A stretch of 44,357 bases of DNA from an uncultured Eisenbergiella sp. (GTDB lineage: Bacteria > Bacillota > Clostridia > Lachnospirales > Lachnospiraceae): the NCBI GenBank assembly GCA_947630215.1, contig CANRGX010000018.1:1-44357 (forward strand). Direction: 5' to 3'. A model generated the notes under the pieces. The model worked only from the letters and a program-made list of their open reading frames with translations. It did no database searches and was not told the DNA's origin. Shown here piece after piece: positions 1 to 10,005 of this stretch (position 1 is its first letter; the number at the start of each line of letters is the position of its first letter). A program made the position numbers and the translations under genes.

Positions 1-1248
<1,248 letters not shown>

Positions 1249-1256
<8 letters not shown>

Positions 1257-2355
1257 CCGTCTCTACCTCCGCCAAAGCAGCCTTTTCCTGCTGCTGCAAC
1301 TGAAAAATCGCTTTCTGTCTGCTGATCTCCCGTCGCAGTTCTTCCTCGTCAGGCAGATACAACTTATATTTAGAGGCAAATAACTGCTCATTTCCATGAA
1401 GAATGGAATATCTGGCAATATCCTCGTCCGTTTCTTCGCAAAGTACAAGTCCGATTGTCGGATTATCATCGTCCCCTTTTTTCAATTCATCATACATACG
1501 GACATACATATCCATCTGTCCTACATCCTGATGTGTGATCTTATTTGTCTTTAAATCAATCAGCACAAAGCATTTCAAAATATAATTATAAAATACCAAA
1601 TCAATATAATAATCTTCCTTCTCCGTATGGATATGCTGCTGTCTTGCCACAAAAGCATAGCCTTTCCCCAGCTCCATTAAAAATTTCTGAAGATTGTTAA
1701 GAATAGCCGTTTCCAAGTCGCTTTCTGTCATATCTGTATTTGAAGACAATCCCATAAATTCGGCAATGATCGGATTTTTTACAAATTCCAGCTTATCATT
1801 TTGATAGTTAAAAGTCTTTTCTTTCATCTCTGTTTCCACGGCATTTTTATTTTGGGACTGCAACAAACGGTAATAATATTGGGTATTGATATTTCTTTGC
1901 AGAGTGCGGGAACTCCAAGTCTGCTCGTAAGCCTCCTTCCGATACCACTCTCTCGCTTTACTGTCATCCACATGAATAAGCAGACGATAATGTGACCATG
2001 ACAATAACTCAGATTTTCCACACACCGTGTGGAAAATCTCCGGATAAGTCTTGTAAAACAGATAAAAACTATAAAGATTCGTTTTGGCAAAACCTTTTCC
2101 GAACTGTTGACCAAGCTCTTTTGACAGTTTCTTTATCACTTCTACGCCATAATCCGCCCTGTCTTTTCCCGCCAATTCTTCTTCAGCAATTCGCCTGCCA
2201 ATCAACCAGTTCCTTTGTACCAGAACTGCATCGACTGCCTTATATGCGGTCTGTTGTGCGGAAAGGATAATCTCCCCGACATCATTTGTAATATCGTTTG
2301 TATTCTTATAATTTTCCATAAGAATATTGTTCGTTGCAACAGGTAAATTATTCAT
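1249..2355 (-). CDS. DUF1016/YhcG-type PD-(D/E)XK nuclease inside the type I RM operon
   Basis: This 368-residue protein has the two-part DUF1016 layout. The N-terminal helical domain carries the signature [10 protein letters not shown] (about 118-127). The C-terminal PD-(D/E)XK nuclease fold has Asp252 in YYIDLVFYN and the motif IDLK with Asp267 and Lys269, followed by [10 protein letters not shown]. The catalytic residues are all present, so it is probably an active nuclease. The start codon overlaps the hsdM stop as ATGA, and the 3' end overlaps hsdS by 8 nt, so the three genes are translationally coupled. DUF1016 proteins are common in defence islands and near RM genes, but their precise role is not settled. 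A paralogue lies at 42046-43083 in the type III locus. A perfect palindrome is embedded in the coding sequence at 2011-2039. Confidence 0.92.
2011..2039. repeat. Perfect 13-nt-arm palindrome inside the DUF1016 gene
   Basis: Left arm AGATTTTCCACAC (2011-2023), spacer ACC, right arm GTGTGGAAAATCT (2027-2039); every arm position pairs. On the coding strand it spans the codons for IFHTVCGKS. Its central base, 2025, is the first base of the Val111 codon after Thr110, just before the conserved LSWSHY. The paralogue at 42046-43083 has a different palindrome centred on the equivalent codon. Confidence 0.97.
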
Positions 2356-3923
2356 TTCGCATCTCCTTCGATTTCCGCAATAATCTTATCAATTTCTGAT
2401 CGAAGTTCTTCTTCTCTTGCAACAATCTCTTTGATTTCAGCGTTTAATTTCACAATATCAATTTTTTCTCTTGTATCTTCCTGCTCCACATAAGAGGAAA
2501 CTGAAAGATTATACTCATTTTCAGCAATTTTGTCATTTGCCACAACCGCTGCATAATACTCTTTATCTTGCCTTGCCTCATAAGCCGCAAGAATATGTTC
2601 TATATTCTCACTTGTAAGCTTATTATTGTTCGTCACTTTTACACATTCTTTTGATGCGTCAATGAACAATGTGCTGTTCTCTGATTTGCTCTTTTTCAGC
2701 ACCATAATACAAGTGGCAATACTCGTGCCAAAGAAAAGATTACCCGGCAACTGGATAATGCACTCCACATAGTTATTGTCTATCAGATATTTACGAATTT
2801 TCTGCTCTGCACCGCCCCGGTACATGACACCCGGAAAACATACGATAGCTGCCACGCCATTTGTCGCAAGCCATGATAAAGAATGCATAATAAATGCAAG
2901 ATCCGCTTTCGACTTTGGCGCAAGCACACCCGCCGGAGCAAATCTTTCGTCATTGATAAGGATAGGATTGTCATCTCCCTCCCACTTGATGGAATACGGT
3001 GGATTAGACACAATCGCCTCAAAAGGCTCATCGTCCCAATGCAAGGGCTCTATCAACGTATCTCCATGACCAATGTTAAACTTCTCATAGCCAATGTCAT
3101 GCAGAAACATATTGATACGGCAAAGATTATATGTAGTGATATTGATCTCCTGTCCGAAAAACCCCTGTCTGACATTCTCTTTTCCCAAAACCTTCGCGAA
3201 TTTAAGAAGCAGAGAACCGCTGCCGCACGCCGGATCATATACCTTATTTACGTTTTTCTTTCCAAGTACTGTAATTCTTGTCAAAAGTTCCGATACTTCC
3301 TGCGGTGTATAATACTCCCCGCCGCTCTTTCCGGCATTCGAGGCATACATACCCATTAAATACTCATACGCATCTCCAAATGCATCAATAGTGTTGTCCT
3401 GATAATCGCCCAATTTCATTTCGCCAACGCCATTCAGGAGTTTTGCCAGCTTTGCATTCCTCTTTTCGACTGTTCCGCCAAGCTTGTTACTGTTTACATC
3501 CAGATCATCAAACAGACCTTTTAAATCATCTTCACTGTCATGCCCCTGTGCAGAGCTTTCTATATTTCGGAACACTTTTTCAAGCGTTTCATTCAAGTTC
3601 TCGTCCTGCGGCGCTTTTGTCTTCACATTACAAAACAATTCGCTCGGCAGTATAAAATAACCTTTTGTATCAACCAATTCTTCTCTTGCAGGCTCTGCAT
3701 CACTGTCAGAAAGATTTGCATAATCAAAATCGGCATTCCCCGCCTCAATCTCGCCTGCATTTACATATTTCGCAAAATTTTCAGAAATATATCTATAAAA
3801 CAGCATGCCTAACACATACTGTTTGAAGTCCCAACCATCTACACTTCCTCTAAGGTCATTCGCCATATTCCATATGGTACGATGAAGTTCTTCTCTCTCT
3901 TGTTCCTTCTTGGTGTCAATCAT
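2352..3923 (-). CDS. hsdM: Type I restriction-modification N6-adenine methyltransferase HsdM
   Basis: HsdM transfers a methyl group from S-adenosylmethionine to adenine at sites chosen by HsdS. The 523-residue protein has the N-terminal HsdM helical domain (about 10-160) and then the N6 methylase core. That core includes YYTPQEV (about 204-210), the SAM motif DPACGSG (230-236) and the catalytic motif NPPY (306-309). A coiled, charged C-terminus (about 485-523) is typical for contact with HsdS. The start has a clear AAGGAGG site 7 nt upstream. It is the first gene of an operon running through the DUF1016 nuclease into hsdS. No hsdR is visible, so the operon is either methylation-only here or continues past the left edge. 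All motifs are intact, so an active enzyme is likely. Confidence 0.96.
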   Translation of the reverse strand: MIDTKKEQEREELHRTIWNMANDLRGSVDGWDFKQYVLGMLFYRYISENFAKYVNAGEIEAGNADFDYANLSDSDAEPAREELVDTKGYFILPSELFCNVKTKAPQDENLNETLEKVFRNIESSAQGHDSEDDLKGLFDDLDVNSNKLGGTVEKRNAKLAKLLNGVGEMKLGDYQDNTIDAFGDAYEYLMGMYASNAGKSGGEYYTPQEVSELLTRITVLGKKNVNKVYDPACGSGSLLLKFAKVLGKENVRQGFFGQEINITTYNLCRINMFLHDIGYEKFNIGHGDTLIEPLHWDDEPFEAIVSNPPYSIKWEGDDNPILINDERFAPAGVLAPKSKADLAFIMHSLSWLATNGVAAIVCFPGVMYRGGAEQKIRKYLIDNNYVECIIQLPGNLFFGTSIATCIMVLKKSKSENSTLFIDASKECVKVTNNNKLTSENIEHILAAYEARQDKEYYAAVVANDKIAENEYNLSVSSYVEQEDTREKIDIVKLNAEIKEIVAREEELRSEIDKIIAEIEGDAK

Positions 3924-4054
3924 TGGACATCCTCCTTACATAAAATCCCAAATTAATTTTACTACAAAATGGCCAAATTGTCATTTTAATCTTTATTAAA
4001 GATGCGCACAATCCACAAACGAGACAGATATTTTCTGCCCCAATTTCATTTTTA

Positions 4055-4091
4055 TGGTAAATAGCAAACTGAGAGTCCCGTTTGTAACTTA
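4055..4091. repeat. 37-nt dispersed repeat, left copy, in the 3924-4271 intergenic region
   Basis: This stretch matches 43862-43898 in the same orientation with only two differences over 37 nt; the core is AGAGTCCCGTTTGTAACTTA. A weaker partial echo (TTTCCCGTTTTGTAA) follows at about 4095-4110. The surrounding 348-bp gap between hsdM and the IS30 remnant is AT-rich and holds no convincing gene. It presumably contains the hsdM promoter, but no clear -35/-10 pair was found. The two copies lie beside the two restriction loci, on opposite sides of the core genes. Confidence 0.9.
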
Positions 4092-4271
4092 GACTTTCCC
4101 GTTTTGTAAGCAAGATTCCAGGGTTTCTTTTGCAGCCCGGCATGTTATAATACGTTCCGCAGAAAATTTGCGTACAAAAACCAGAGATCGATCCCCTCTC
4201 GAAACTTTTGCATTCGGAGAATCCATCCATTTGGCGTGGTTTTTTTCTGGCAGCTTATGCAGATTTCTCTG

Positions 4272-4643
4272 TTACTTTTTGAGAAGTTTCGGCTTTAAGA
4301 TGTTGTTCTCGGCGGCTACCGGCGAACATCCCAGTTTCCTAAACAGATCTTCTCCGTAGTACAGCTTTTTCCTGTTGTAGGAATTGATATGATCCATCAT
4401 CAAAAAAAGGTCTTTCTGTGTCAGGTTATCAAAACTGCTCCCTTTCGGCAGTACACAGCGTATCAGTTCGTGGTTTACCTCACAGGAGCCTTTCTGATAT
4501 AGCGAATCAGCATCACAGTAAAAAGTCCGCGTCCTCAAGTATGGAGCCATCTTCCGGTATTCGTTCTCTTTGGGATTAGAAAATTCAATTCCGTTATCCG
4601 TAAGGATAACCGAACTCGATGTATTGGCAACCCTCAGAAACAT
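4272..4643 (-). pseudogene. IS30-family transposase, C-terminal remnant
   Basis: The open stretch encodes about 123 residues of the DDE integrase core. These include ILTDNGIEFSNP with the second catalytic Asp and YQKGSCEVNHELIR with the catalytic Glu, then MMDHINSYNRKKL and a short tail ending LLKK. The N-terminal helix-turn-helix half and the first Asp are missing. Just upstream (4644-4800) the reading frame is broken by stops and shifts, though fragments such as GRDRTTSMKEIKKYSYDKK remain readable. It is a dead 3' fragment, not a mobile unit. It separates the type I RM operon from tuf and records past insertion at this boundary. Confidence 0.85.
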
Positions 4644-5047
4644 TCTTCACGGAACAGCTCTTCTCATCAGGAACTTACAGAAATTACAAGGATCGCCGGG
4701 ATGGCTACTTTTTTATCGTAAGAGTACTTTTTAATCTCCTTCATACTGGTAGTCCTGTCGCGTCCCAGTTCCTTTCCGGCCATCAGTGGTCAAAGTATAG
4801 AAAAAAATGAGACTACTCTTCCAGTCAGTCTCAGATTTTGTAGGGGAGAATCCATACCCTTCTCTCTCTGTAAGATAGGATACCCGATACGCATCATCCG
4901 TGATACTGGGTATGGAATCTCAGATTACAATTCAAAGATTAAAAAAAGGATTTCAAACAAATCGCCCAAAGTCCGCTAAGCGCACCTCGAAAATGCTCCG
5001 CATTTCCTCGGTCACGGGCATTCGCTAAATGCCCGTGAAAGCAATAA
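4644..5047. other. Gene-poor region with degenerate IS sequence and inverted repeats
   Basis: No intact gene is seen. The left part is the broken upstream portion of the IS30-like transposase. Near 4839-4860 and 4908-4922 the motif GGGTATGGA(A/T)TCTC occurs in inverted orientation, probably a terminal repeat or a stem left by an insertion element. A perfect 11-bp hairpin with TCACGGGCATT arms lies at about 5012-5038. These are remnants or structural elements only. Confidence 0.55.
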
Positions 5048-5082
5048 AATAGGGACATCCAAGTAAACTTGGAGTCCCTATT
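5048..5082 (-). terminator. Rho-independent terminator of tuf
   Basis: A long stem with outer arms AATAGGGAC (5048-5056) and GTCCCTATT (5074-5082), plus an inner paired segment (CCAAGT/ACTTGG), lies 43 nt past the tuf stop. On the minus strand it is followed by a weak T-rich stretch. It ends the str operon. Confidence 0.8.
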
Positions 5083-5124
5083 ATTATCGCTTTTTATGCG
5101 CTTAGCTCAAGGCTTTCGTGCAAG

Positions 5125-6312
5125 TTACTCAATGATCGTCGCAACCCTGCCGGATCCAACCGTTCTGCCACCCTCACGGATAGCGAACGTAAGCCCCTGC
5201 TCCATAGCCACGGGATGAATCAACTCGATGGTCATCTCGACGTTATCGCCAGGCATACACATCTCGGTGCCGGCAGGCAGATTGCAGACGCCGGTCACGT
5301 CGGTGGTACGGAAGTAGAACTGCGGTCTGTAGTTATTGAAGAAAGGCGTATGACGGCCACCCTCGTCCTTGGTCAGAACGTACACCTGAGCGGTGAATTT
5401 GTGGTGGCAGGTCACGGAGCCGGGCTTTGCCAGAACCTGTCCTCTTTCGATTTCGGTTCTCTGTACGCCACGCAGCAGCGCGCCGATGTTATCGCCGGCC
5501 TGCGCCTCATCCAGCATCTTACGGAACATTTCGATACCGGTAACAACGGTCTTTCTGGTTTCTTCCTTGATACCTACAATCTCAACTTCCTCGTTCAGAT
5601 GCAGCGTACCTCTCTCCACTCTACCGGTAGCAACGGTGCCGCGGCCGGTGATGGTGAACACGTCCTCAACAGGCATAAGGAAAGGCTTGTCGGTATCGCG
5701 CTGAGGGTTGGGGATATACTCGTCAACCGTCTTCATCAGCTCAAGAACCTTGTCGCCCCACTCGCTGTTGGGATCTTCCAGAGCCTTCAGAGCGGAACCT
5801 CTGATGATCGGGCAATCGGTAAAGCCGTACTCCTCGAGCTGTTCGGTAACTTCCATCTCAACCAGCTCCAGCAGTTCCTCATCGTCAACCATGTCGCACT
5901 TGTTCAGGAAAACGACGATATAGGGAACGCCCACCTGACGGGACAGCAGGATGTGCTCCTTGGTCTGAGCCATCACGCCGTCGGTAGCGGCAACCACCAG
6001 GATAGCGCCGTCCATCTGCGCCGCGCCGGTGATCATGTTCTTTACGTAGTCAGCATGTCCGGGGCAGTCCACGTGTGCATAGTGTCTGTTCTCGGTCTCA
6101 TACTCAACGTGTGCGGTGGAAATCGTGATTCCACGCTCTCTTTCTTCGGGAGCCTTGTCGATCTGATCGAAGGCAACCACCTGGCCGGTGCCCAGTCTGG
6201 CATTCAGGGTCTTGGTGATAGCGGCGGTCAGAGTTGTTTTGCCGTGGTCAACATGGCCGATGGTGCCGATGTTGCAGTGCGGCTTGGTTCTTTCAAATTT
6301 TGCTTTTCCCAT
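5125..6312 (-). CDS. tuf: Translation elongation factor EF-Tu
   Basis: EF-Tu delivers aminoacyl-tRNA to the ribosomal A site as a GTP complex. At 395 residues it is full length. Visible motifs are the P-loop GHVDHGKT (19-26), the effector region RGITI, the G3 motif DCPGH, and NKCD for guanine recognition. They are followed by the two beta-barrel domains ending in GRVATIIE. The ATG has an AAGGAGG site at good distance. It is the last gene of the str cluster, after fusA, and has an additional promoter of its own in the 141-nt gap (6372-6400). A strong hairpin terminator follows. Nothing in the sequence suggests altered function. Confidence 0.99.
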   Translation of the reverse strand: MGKAKFERTKPHCNIGTIGHVDHGKTTLTAAITKTLNARLGTGQVVAFDQIDKAPEERERGITISTAHVEYETENRHYAHVDCPGHADYVKNMITGAAQMDGAILVVAATDGVMAQTKEHILLSRQVGVPYIVVFLNKCDMVDDEELLELVEMEVTEQLEEYGFTDCPIIRGSALKALEDPNSEWGDKVLELMKTVDEYIPNPQRDTDKPFLMPVEDVFTITGRGTVATGRVERGTLHLNEEVEIVGIKEETRKTVVTGIEMFRKMLDEAQAGDNIGALLRGVQRTEIERGQVLAKPGSVTCHHKFTAQVYVLTKDEGGRHTPFFNNYRPQFYFRTTDVTGVCNLPAGTEMCMPGDNVEMTIELIHPVAMEQGLTFAIREGGRTVGSGRVATIIE

Positions 6313-6371
6313 TTTGTGTAATCCTCCTTAAATCAAGAAAAATTTGGTTATTTTTCAATCAGCTATTTATG

Positions 6372-6400
6372 ATTATATTCGATAATAGCTGTATTTTCAA
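6372..6400 (-). promoter_or_regulatory. Sigma-A promoter upstream of tuf
   Basis: Read on the minus strand: TTGAAA (6400-6395), a 17-nt spacer, TATAAT (6377-6372). It lies in the fusA-tuf gap about 60 nt before the tuf start and would let tuf be made at a higher level than the rest of the str operon. Confidence 0.8.
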
Positions 6401-6453
6401 GTCCTATTTTATCGGGAAAAAGATTTCCCGGCAAAATCAGTCCGGACTTTCGT

Positions 6454-8571
6454 TTATTTGCCCTTGGCGTTGAGCACCTTTTCCTGTACGTTCTTCGGAA
6501 CCTGCTCGTAGCGCTCAAAGAACATGGAATAGTTGCCGCGGCCCTGGGTCTTGGAACGCAGGTCCGTGGAATAGCCGAACATCTCGGCAAGCGGCACATA
6601 CGCCTTGACCATCTTGCCTCCGCCGATGTCCTCCATGCCCTCGATGCGTCCGCGGCGGGAATTGATATCGCCGATGACGTCGCCCATATACTCCTCGGGC
6701 ATTGTCACTTCCACCTTCATGATGGGCTCCAGCAGTACGGGGTTGGCTTTCTTCATCGCGTCCTTAAACGCCATGGAACCGGCGATATGGAACGCCATTT
6801 CAGAGGAGTCTACCTCATGATAGGAGCCGTCATAAACGTTGGCATAGACACCCAGCACCGGGAACCCGCCCAGCACGCCGGCCTTGGTGGCTTCTTCGAT
6901 TCCTTCGCCCACAGCGGGGATATATTCCTTCGGAATCGCGCCGCCCACAACCGTGGACTCGAACTTAAAGGTTTCTTCGCCGTTGGGATCCATGGGCTCA
7001 AATTTCACCTTACAATGACCGTACTGGCCGCGTCCGCCGGACTGTCTCGCATACTTGCTGTCCACGTCCACCGGCGTGGTAAAGGTCTCTTTATAGGCCA
7101 CCTGGGGCGCGCCTACGTTCGCCTCCACCTTAAACTCGCGCAGCAGACGATCCACGATGATTTCCAGATGCAGCTCGCCCATGCCGGCGATGATGGTCTG
7201 TCCGGTCTCGGTATCGGTGTGCGCCCGGAACGTGGGATCCTCCTCCGCCAGCTTCGCCAGCGCGATGCCCATTTTATCCTGTCCCGCCTTGGTCTTGGGC
7301 TCGATGGCCAGCTCGATAACCGGCTCAGGGAACTCCATGGATTCCAGAATGACGGGGTGCTGCTCGTCGCAGATCGTATCGCCCGTGGTGGTGAACTTAA
7401 AGCCTACCGCCGCCGCAATATCGCCGGCATACACCTTATCCAGCTCCATCCGCTTGTTGGCGTGCATCTGCAGCACACGGCCCACGCGCTCCTTTTTATC
7501 CTTCGTGGCGTTGAGCACGTAGGAACCGGAGTTGAGCGTGCCGGAGTATACGCGGAAATAGGCCAGCTTACCCACAAAGGGATCGGCCATGATCTTAAAC
7601 GCCAGCGCGGCGAAGGGTTCCTCGTCAGAGGAATGTCTCTCCACCTCATTGCCCTCCAGATCCACGCCCTTGATGGCGGGGATATCGGTGGGGGCGGGCA
7701 TATAGTCCAGAATCGCATCCAGCAGCTTCTGAACACCCTTATTTCTGTAAGCGGAACCGCAGCAGACCGGAACTGCACTGCATTCACAGGTCGCCTTACG
7801 CAGAACCGCCTTCATTTCTTCTACGGAAGGTTCTTCCCCTTCCAGATACTGCATCATCAGATCGTCGTCCAGTTCGCAGATCTTCTCCACCATCTCGGTG
7901 CGGTAGAGCTCGGCGTCCTCCTTCATATCCTCGGGGACTTCACCGACTGTGATGTCTTCGCCCTTTTCATCATTATAGATGTAGGACTTCATCTCGAACA
8001 GATCCACGATTCCCTTGAAGCTGTCTTCCTTGCCGATAGGCAGCTGCAGGATAATGGCGTTTTTCCCAAGCCGGGTCCTGATCTGATCCACGGCGCCATA
8101 GAAATTGGCGCCCATAATGTCCATCTTATTGATGAACGCCATACGGGGGACATTATAAGTGTCCGCCTGACGCCAGACGTTTTCGGACTGAGGCTCTACG
8201 CCGCCCTTCGCACAGAATACGCCCACGGCGCCGTCCAGCACGCGCAAAGAACGCTCCACCTCTACCGTGAAGTCCACGTGTCCGGGGGTATCAATGATAT
8301 TGATCCTGTGTTCCAGTGCGCCTGGCTGTTTTTGGGTAAATTCTTCATGAGTCCAGTGACAGGTGGTCGCCGCAGAAGTGATCGTAATGCCCCGCTCCTG
8401 CTCCTGCTCCATCCAGTCCATGGTAGCTGTGCCCTCATGCGTGTCACCGATTTTGTAGTTCACACCGGTATAATAAAGAATACGCTCTGTCAGAGTGGTT
8501 TTCCCGGCATCGATGTGGGCCATAATACCAATGTTTCTGGTCCTCTCTAATGGATATTCTCTCCCAGCCAA
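6454..8571 (-). CDS. fusA: Translation elongation factor EF-G (TTG start)
   Basis: EF-G is the GTPase that drives ribosomal translocation. The chosen start is TTG at 8571-8569, giving 705 residues that begin (M)[17 protein letters not shown] strong GAGGAGG ribosome binding site lies about 8 nt upstream of this TTG, inside the sequence that an upstream in-frame ATG at 8601 would translate. Starting at that ATG would add ten residues not expected in the family. The GTPase motifs AHIDAGKT (about 18-25), [16 protein letters not shown] and NKMD are intact. They are followed by domains II to V ending in VLNAKGK. It lies between rpsG and tuf in the conserved str order. Confidence 0.97.
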   Translation of the reverse strand: MAGREYPLERTRNIGIMAHIDAGKTTLTERILYYTGVNYKIGDTHEGTATMDWMEQEQERGITITSAATTCHWTHEEFTQKQPGALEHRINIIDTPGHVDFTVEVERSLRVLDGAVGVFCAKGGVEPQSENVWRQADTYNVPRMAFINKMDIMGANFYGAVDQIRTRLGKNAIILQLPIGKEDSFKGIVDLFEMKSYIYNDEKGEDITVGEVPEDMKEDAELYRTEMVEKICELDDDLMMQYLEGEEPSVEEMKAVLRKATCECSAVPVCCGSAYRNKGVQKLLDAILDYMPAPTDIPAIKGVDLEGNEVERHSSDEEPFAALAFKIMADPFVGKLAYFRVYSGTLNSGSYVLNATKDKKERVGRVLQMHANKRMELDKVYAGDIAAAVGFKFTTTGDTICDEQHPVILESMEFPEPVIELAIEPKTKAGQDKMGIALAKLAEEDPTFRAHTDTETGQTIIAGMGELHLEIIVDRLLREFKVEANVGAPQVAYKETFTTPVDVDSKYARQSGGRGQYGHCKVKFEPMDPNGEETFKFESTVVGGAIPKEYIPAVGEGIEEATKAGVLGGFPVLGVYANVYDGSYHEVDSSEMAFHIAGSMAFKDAMKKANPVLLEPIMKVEVTMPEEYMGDVIGDINSRRGRIEGMEDIGGGKMVKAYVPLAEMFGYSTDLRSKTQGRGNYSMFFERYEQVPKNVQEKVLNAKGK

Positions 8572-8646
8572 AAGTTTTTCCTCCTCAAAATAATCGGCCA
8601 AAACTGAAAGATTCCTGTCCAGGGCCGTCTTCCCATTTCTTCTTTA

Positions 8647-9195
<549 letters not shown>

Positions 9196-9336
9196 TTAAT
9201 TCATCGGTACTCACATGTGACGCCTAATGTGTTCGTGCTAGTCTATCTGTCCGCCTATAGCGGGCTACGGGGAGGCCCCGCTTTTTCAGAATACCAACAC
9301 TCAATTAGTTTTCATTGTGGTACTTGCCGGCCCGGC

Positions 9337-9759
9337 TTATTTCTTGCCGGCCTTCGGCCTCTTTGCGCCGTATTTGGATCTGGCCTGGCGTCTGTTCGCC
9401 ACGCCTGCGGTATCGAGGGTGCCTCTGATAATGTGGTATCTCGTACCGGGCAGGTCCTTAACACGGCCGCCCCTGATCAGCACAACGGAGTGCTCCTGCA
9501 GGTTGTGTCCTTCGCCGGGAATGTAGCTTGTCACTTCGATTCCGTTGGAAAGGCGCACCCTGGCGATCTTTCTGAGGGCGGAGTTAGGCTTCTTAGGAGT
9601 CGCTGTCTTCACAGCCGTGCACACACCCCTCTTCTGCGGCGCGGGATCGTTGTCGTATCTCTTGTGCAGAGAGTTGTAGCTTTTCTGAAGGGCGGGCGCA
9701 TTGGACTTCTTTGCAGTCGTCTGACGTCCTTTTCTGACTAACTGGTTAAATGTTGGCAT
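9337..9759 (-). CDS. rpsL: 30S ribosomal protein S12
   Basis: S12 is part of the decoding centre and the classical streptomycin-resistance locus. The 140-residue length fits Gram-positive S12. The conserved [11 protein letters not shown] (about 54-64) keeps both lysines, so the common resistance substitutions there are absent. The second hotspot segment GRVKDLPG also looks wild type. The ATG follows a GGAGGTG site. It is the first gene of the str operon, driven by the near-consensus promoter at 9928-9956 and followed by rpsG, fusA and tuf. Confidence 0.99.
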   Translation of the reverse strand: MPTFNQLVRKGRQTTAKKSNAPALQKSYNSLHKRYDNDPAPQKRGVCTAVKTATPKKPNSALRKIARVRLSNGIEVTSYIPGEGHNLQEHSVVLIRGGRVKDLPGTRYHIIRGTLDTAGVANRRQARSKYGAKRPKAGKK

Positions 9760-9898
9760 TCGTTTTCACCTCCTGTGTTTTTCATTTAAACTTATTCTTG
9801 ACTGAAATGCCAGCCTTATACATCCTGCTGCCAGTCTTTTCCTCTGTGCGGGGGCGCCTGATCGTGCCTCCTGTTCGATGAAAGGGCCCCTGCCGGAA

Positions 9899-9948
9899 CA
9901 AAAAAGCATCCGGATGCACGCTAGAATAGTATACGTGCTTCCGGATGC
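9899..9948 (-). terminator. Rho-independent terminator after rpoC
   Basis: Arms GCATCCGGATGCACG (9906-9920) and CGTGCTTCCGGATGC (9934-9948) pair at 14 of 15 positions around a 13-nt loop. On the minus strand they are followed by a T5 run. It lies about 60 nt downstream of the rpoC stop and overlaps the str promoter. Confidence 0.85.
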
Positions 9949-9956
9949 CTTGTCAA
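9928..9956 (-). promoter_or_regulatory. Strong sigma-A promoter of the str operon
   Basis: On the minus strand TTGACA (9956-9951), a 17-nt spacer and TATACT (9933-9928). The spacer and the -10 box are also the upstream arm and loop of the rpoC terminator hairpin, so promoter and terminator share the same bases. Transcripts starting here (about 9921) contain only the downstream arm and cannot form that hairpin. Confidence 0.88.
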
Positions 9957-10005
9957 GTACTTTTTGGTGCAAATTGCCACGTTTCTTCGGCGCCGGGGCC
10001 TATTT

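Noticed and set aside
3916-4230. Minus-strand 104-codon frame upstream of hsdM
   Set aside because: Crosses the 37-nt repeat, overlaps the hsdM ribosome binding site, and its sequence looks like translated non-coding DNA.
5215-6321. Plus-strand open frame (368 codons) opposite tuf
   Set aside because: Known type of antisense artefact of tuf; it covers the whole conserved gene in reverse.
6415-6432. CGGGAAA...TTTCCCG stem after fusA as a terminator
   Set aside because: Short 7-bp stem without a proper T run; tuf read-through is expected in this operon.
6787-8550. Long plus-strand open frame (587 codons) opposite fusA
   Set aside because: Antisense shadow caused by codon bias of fusA; no ribosome binding site or recognisable domain.
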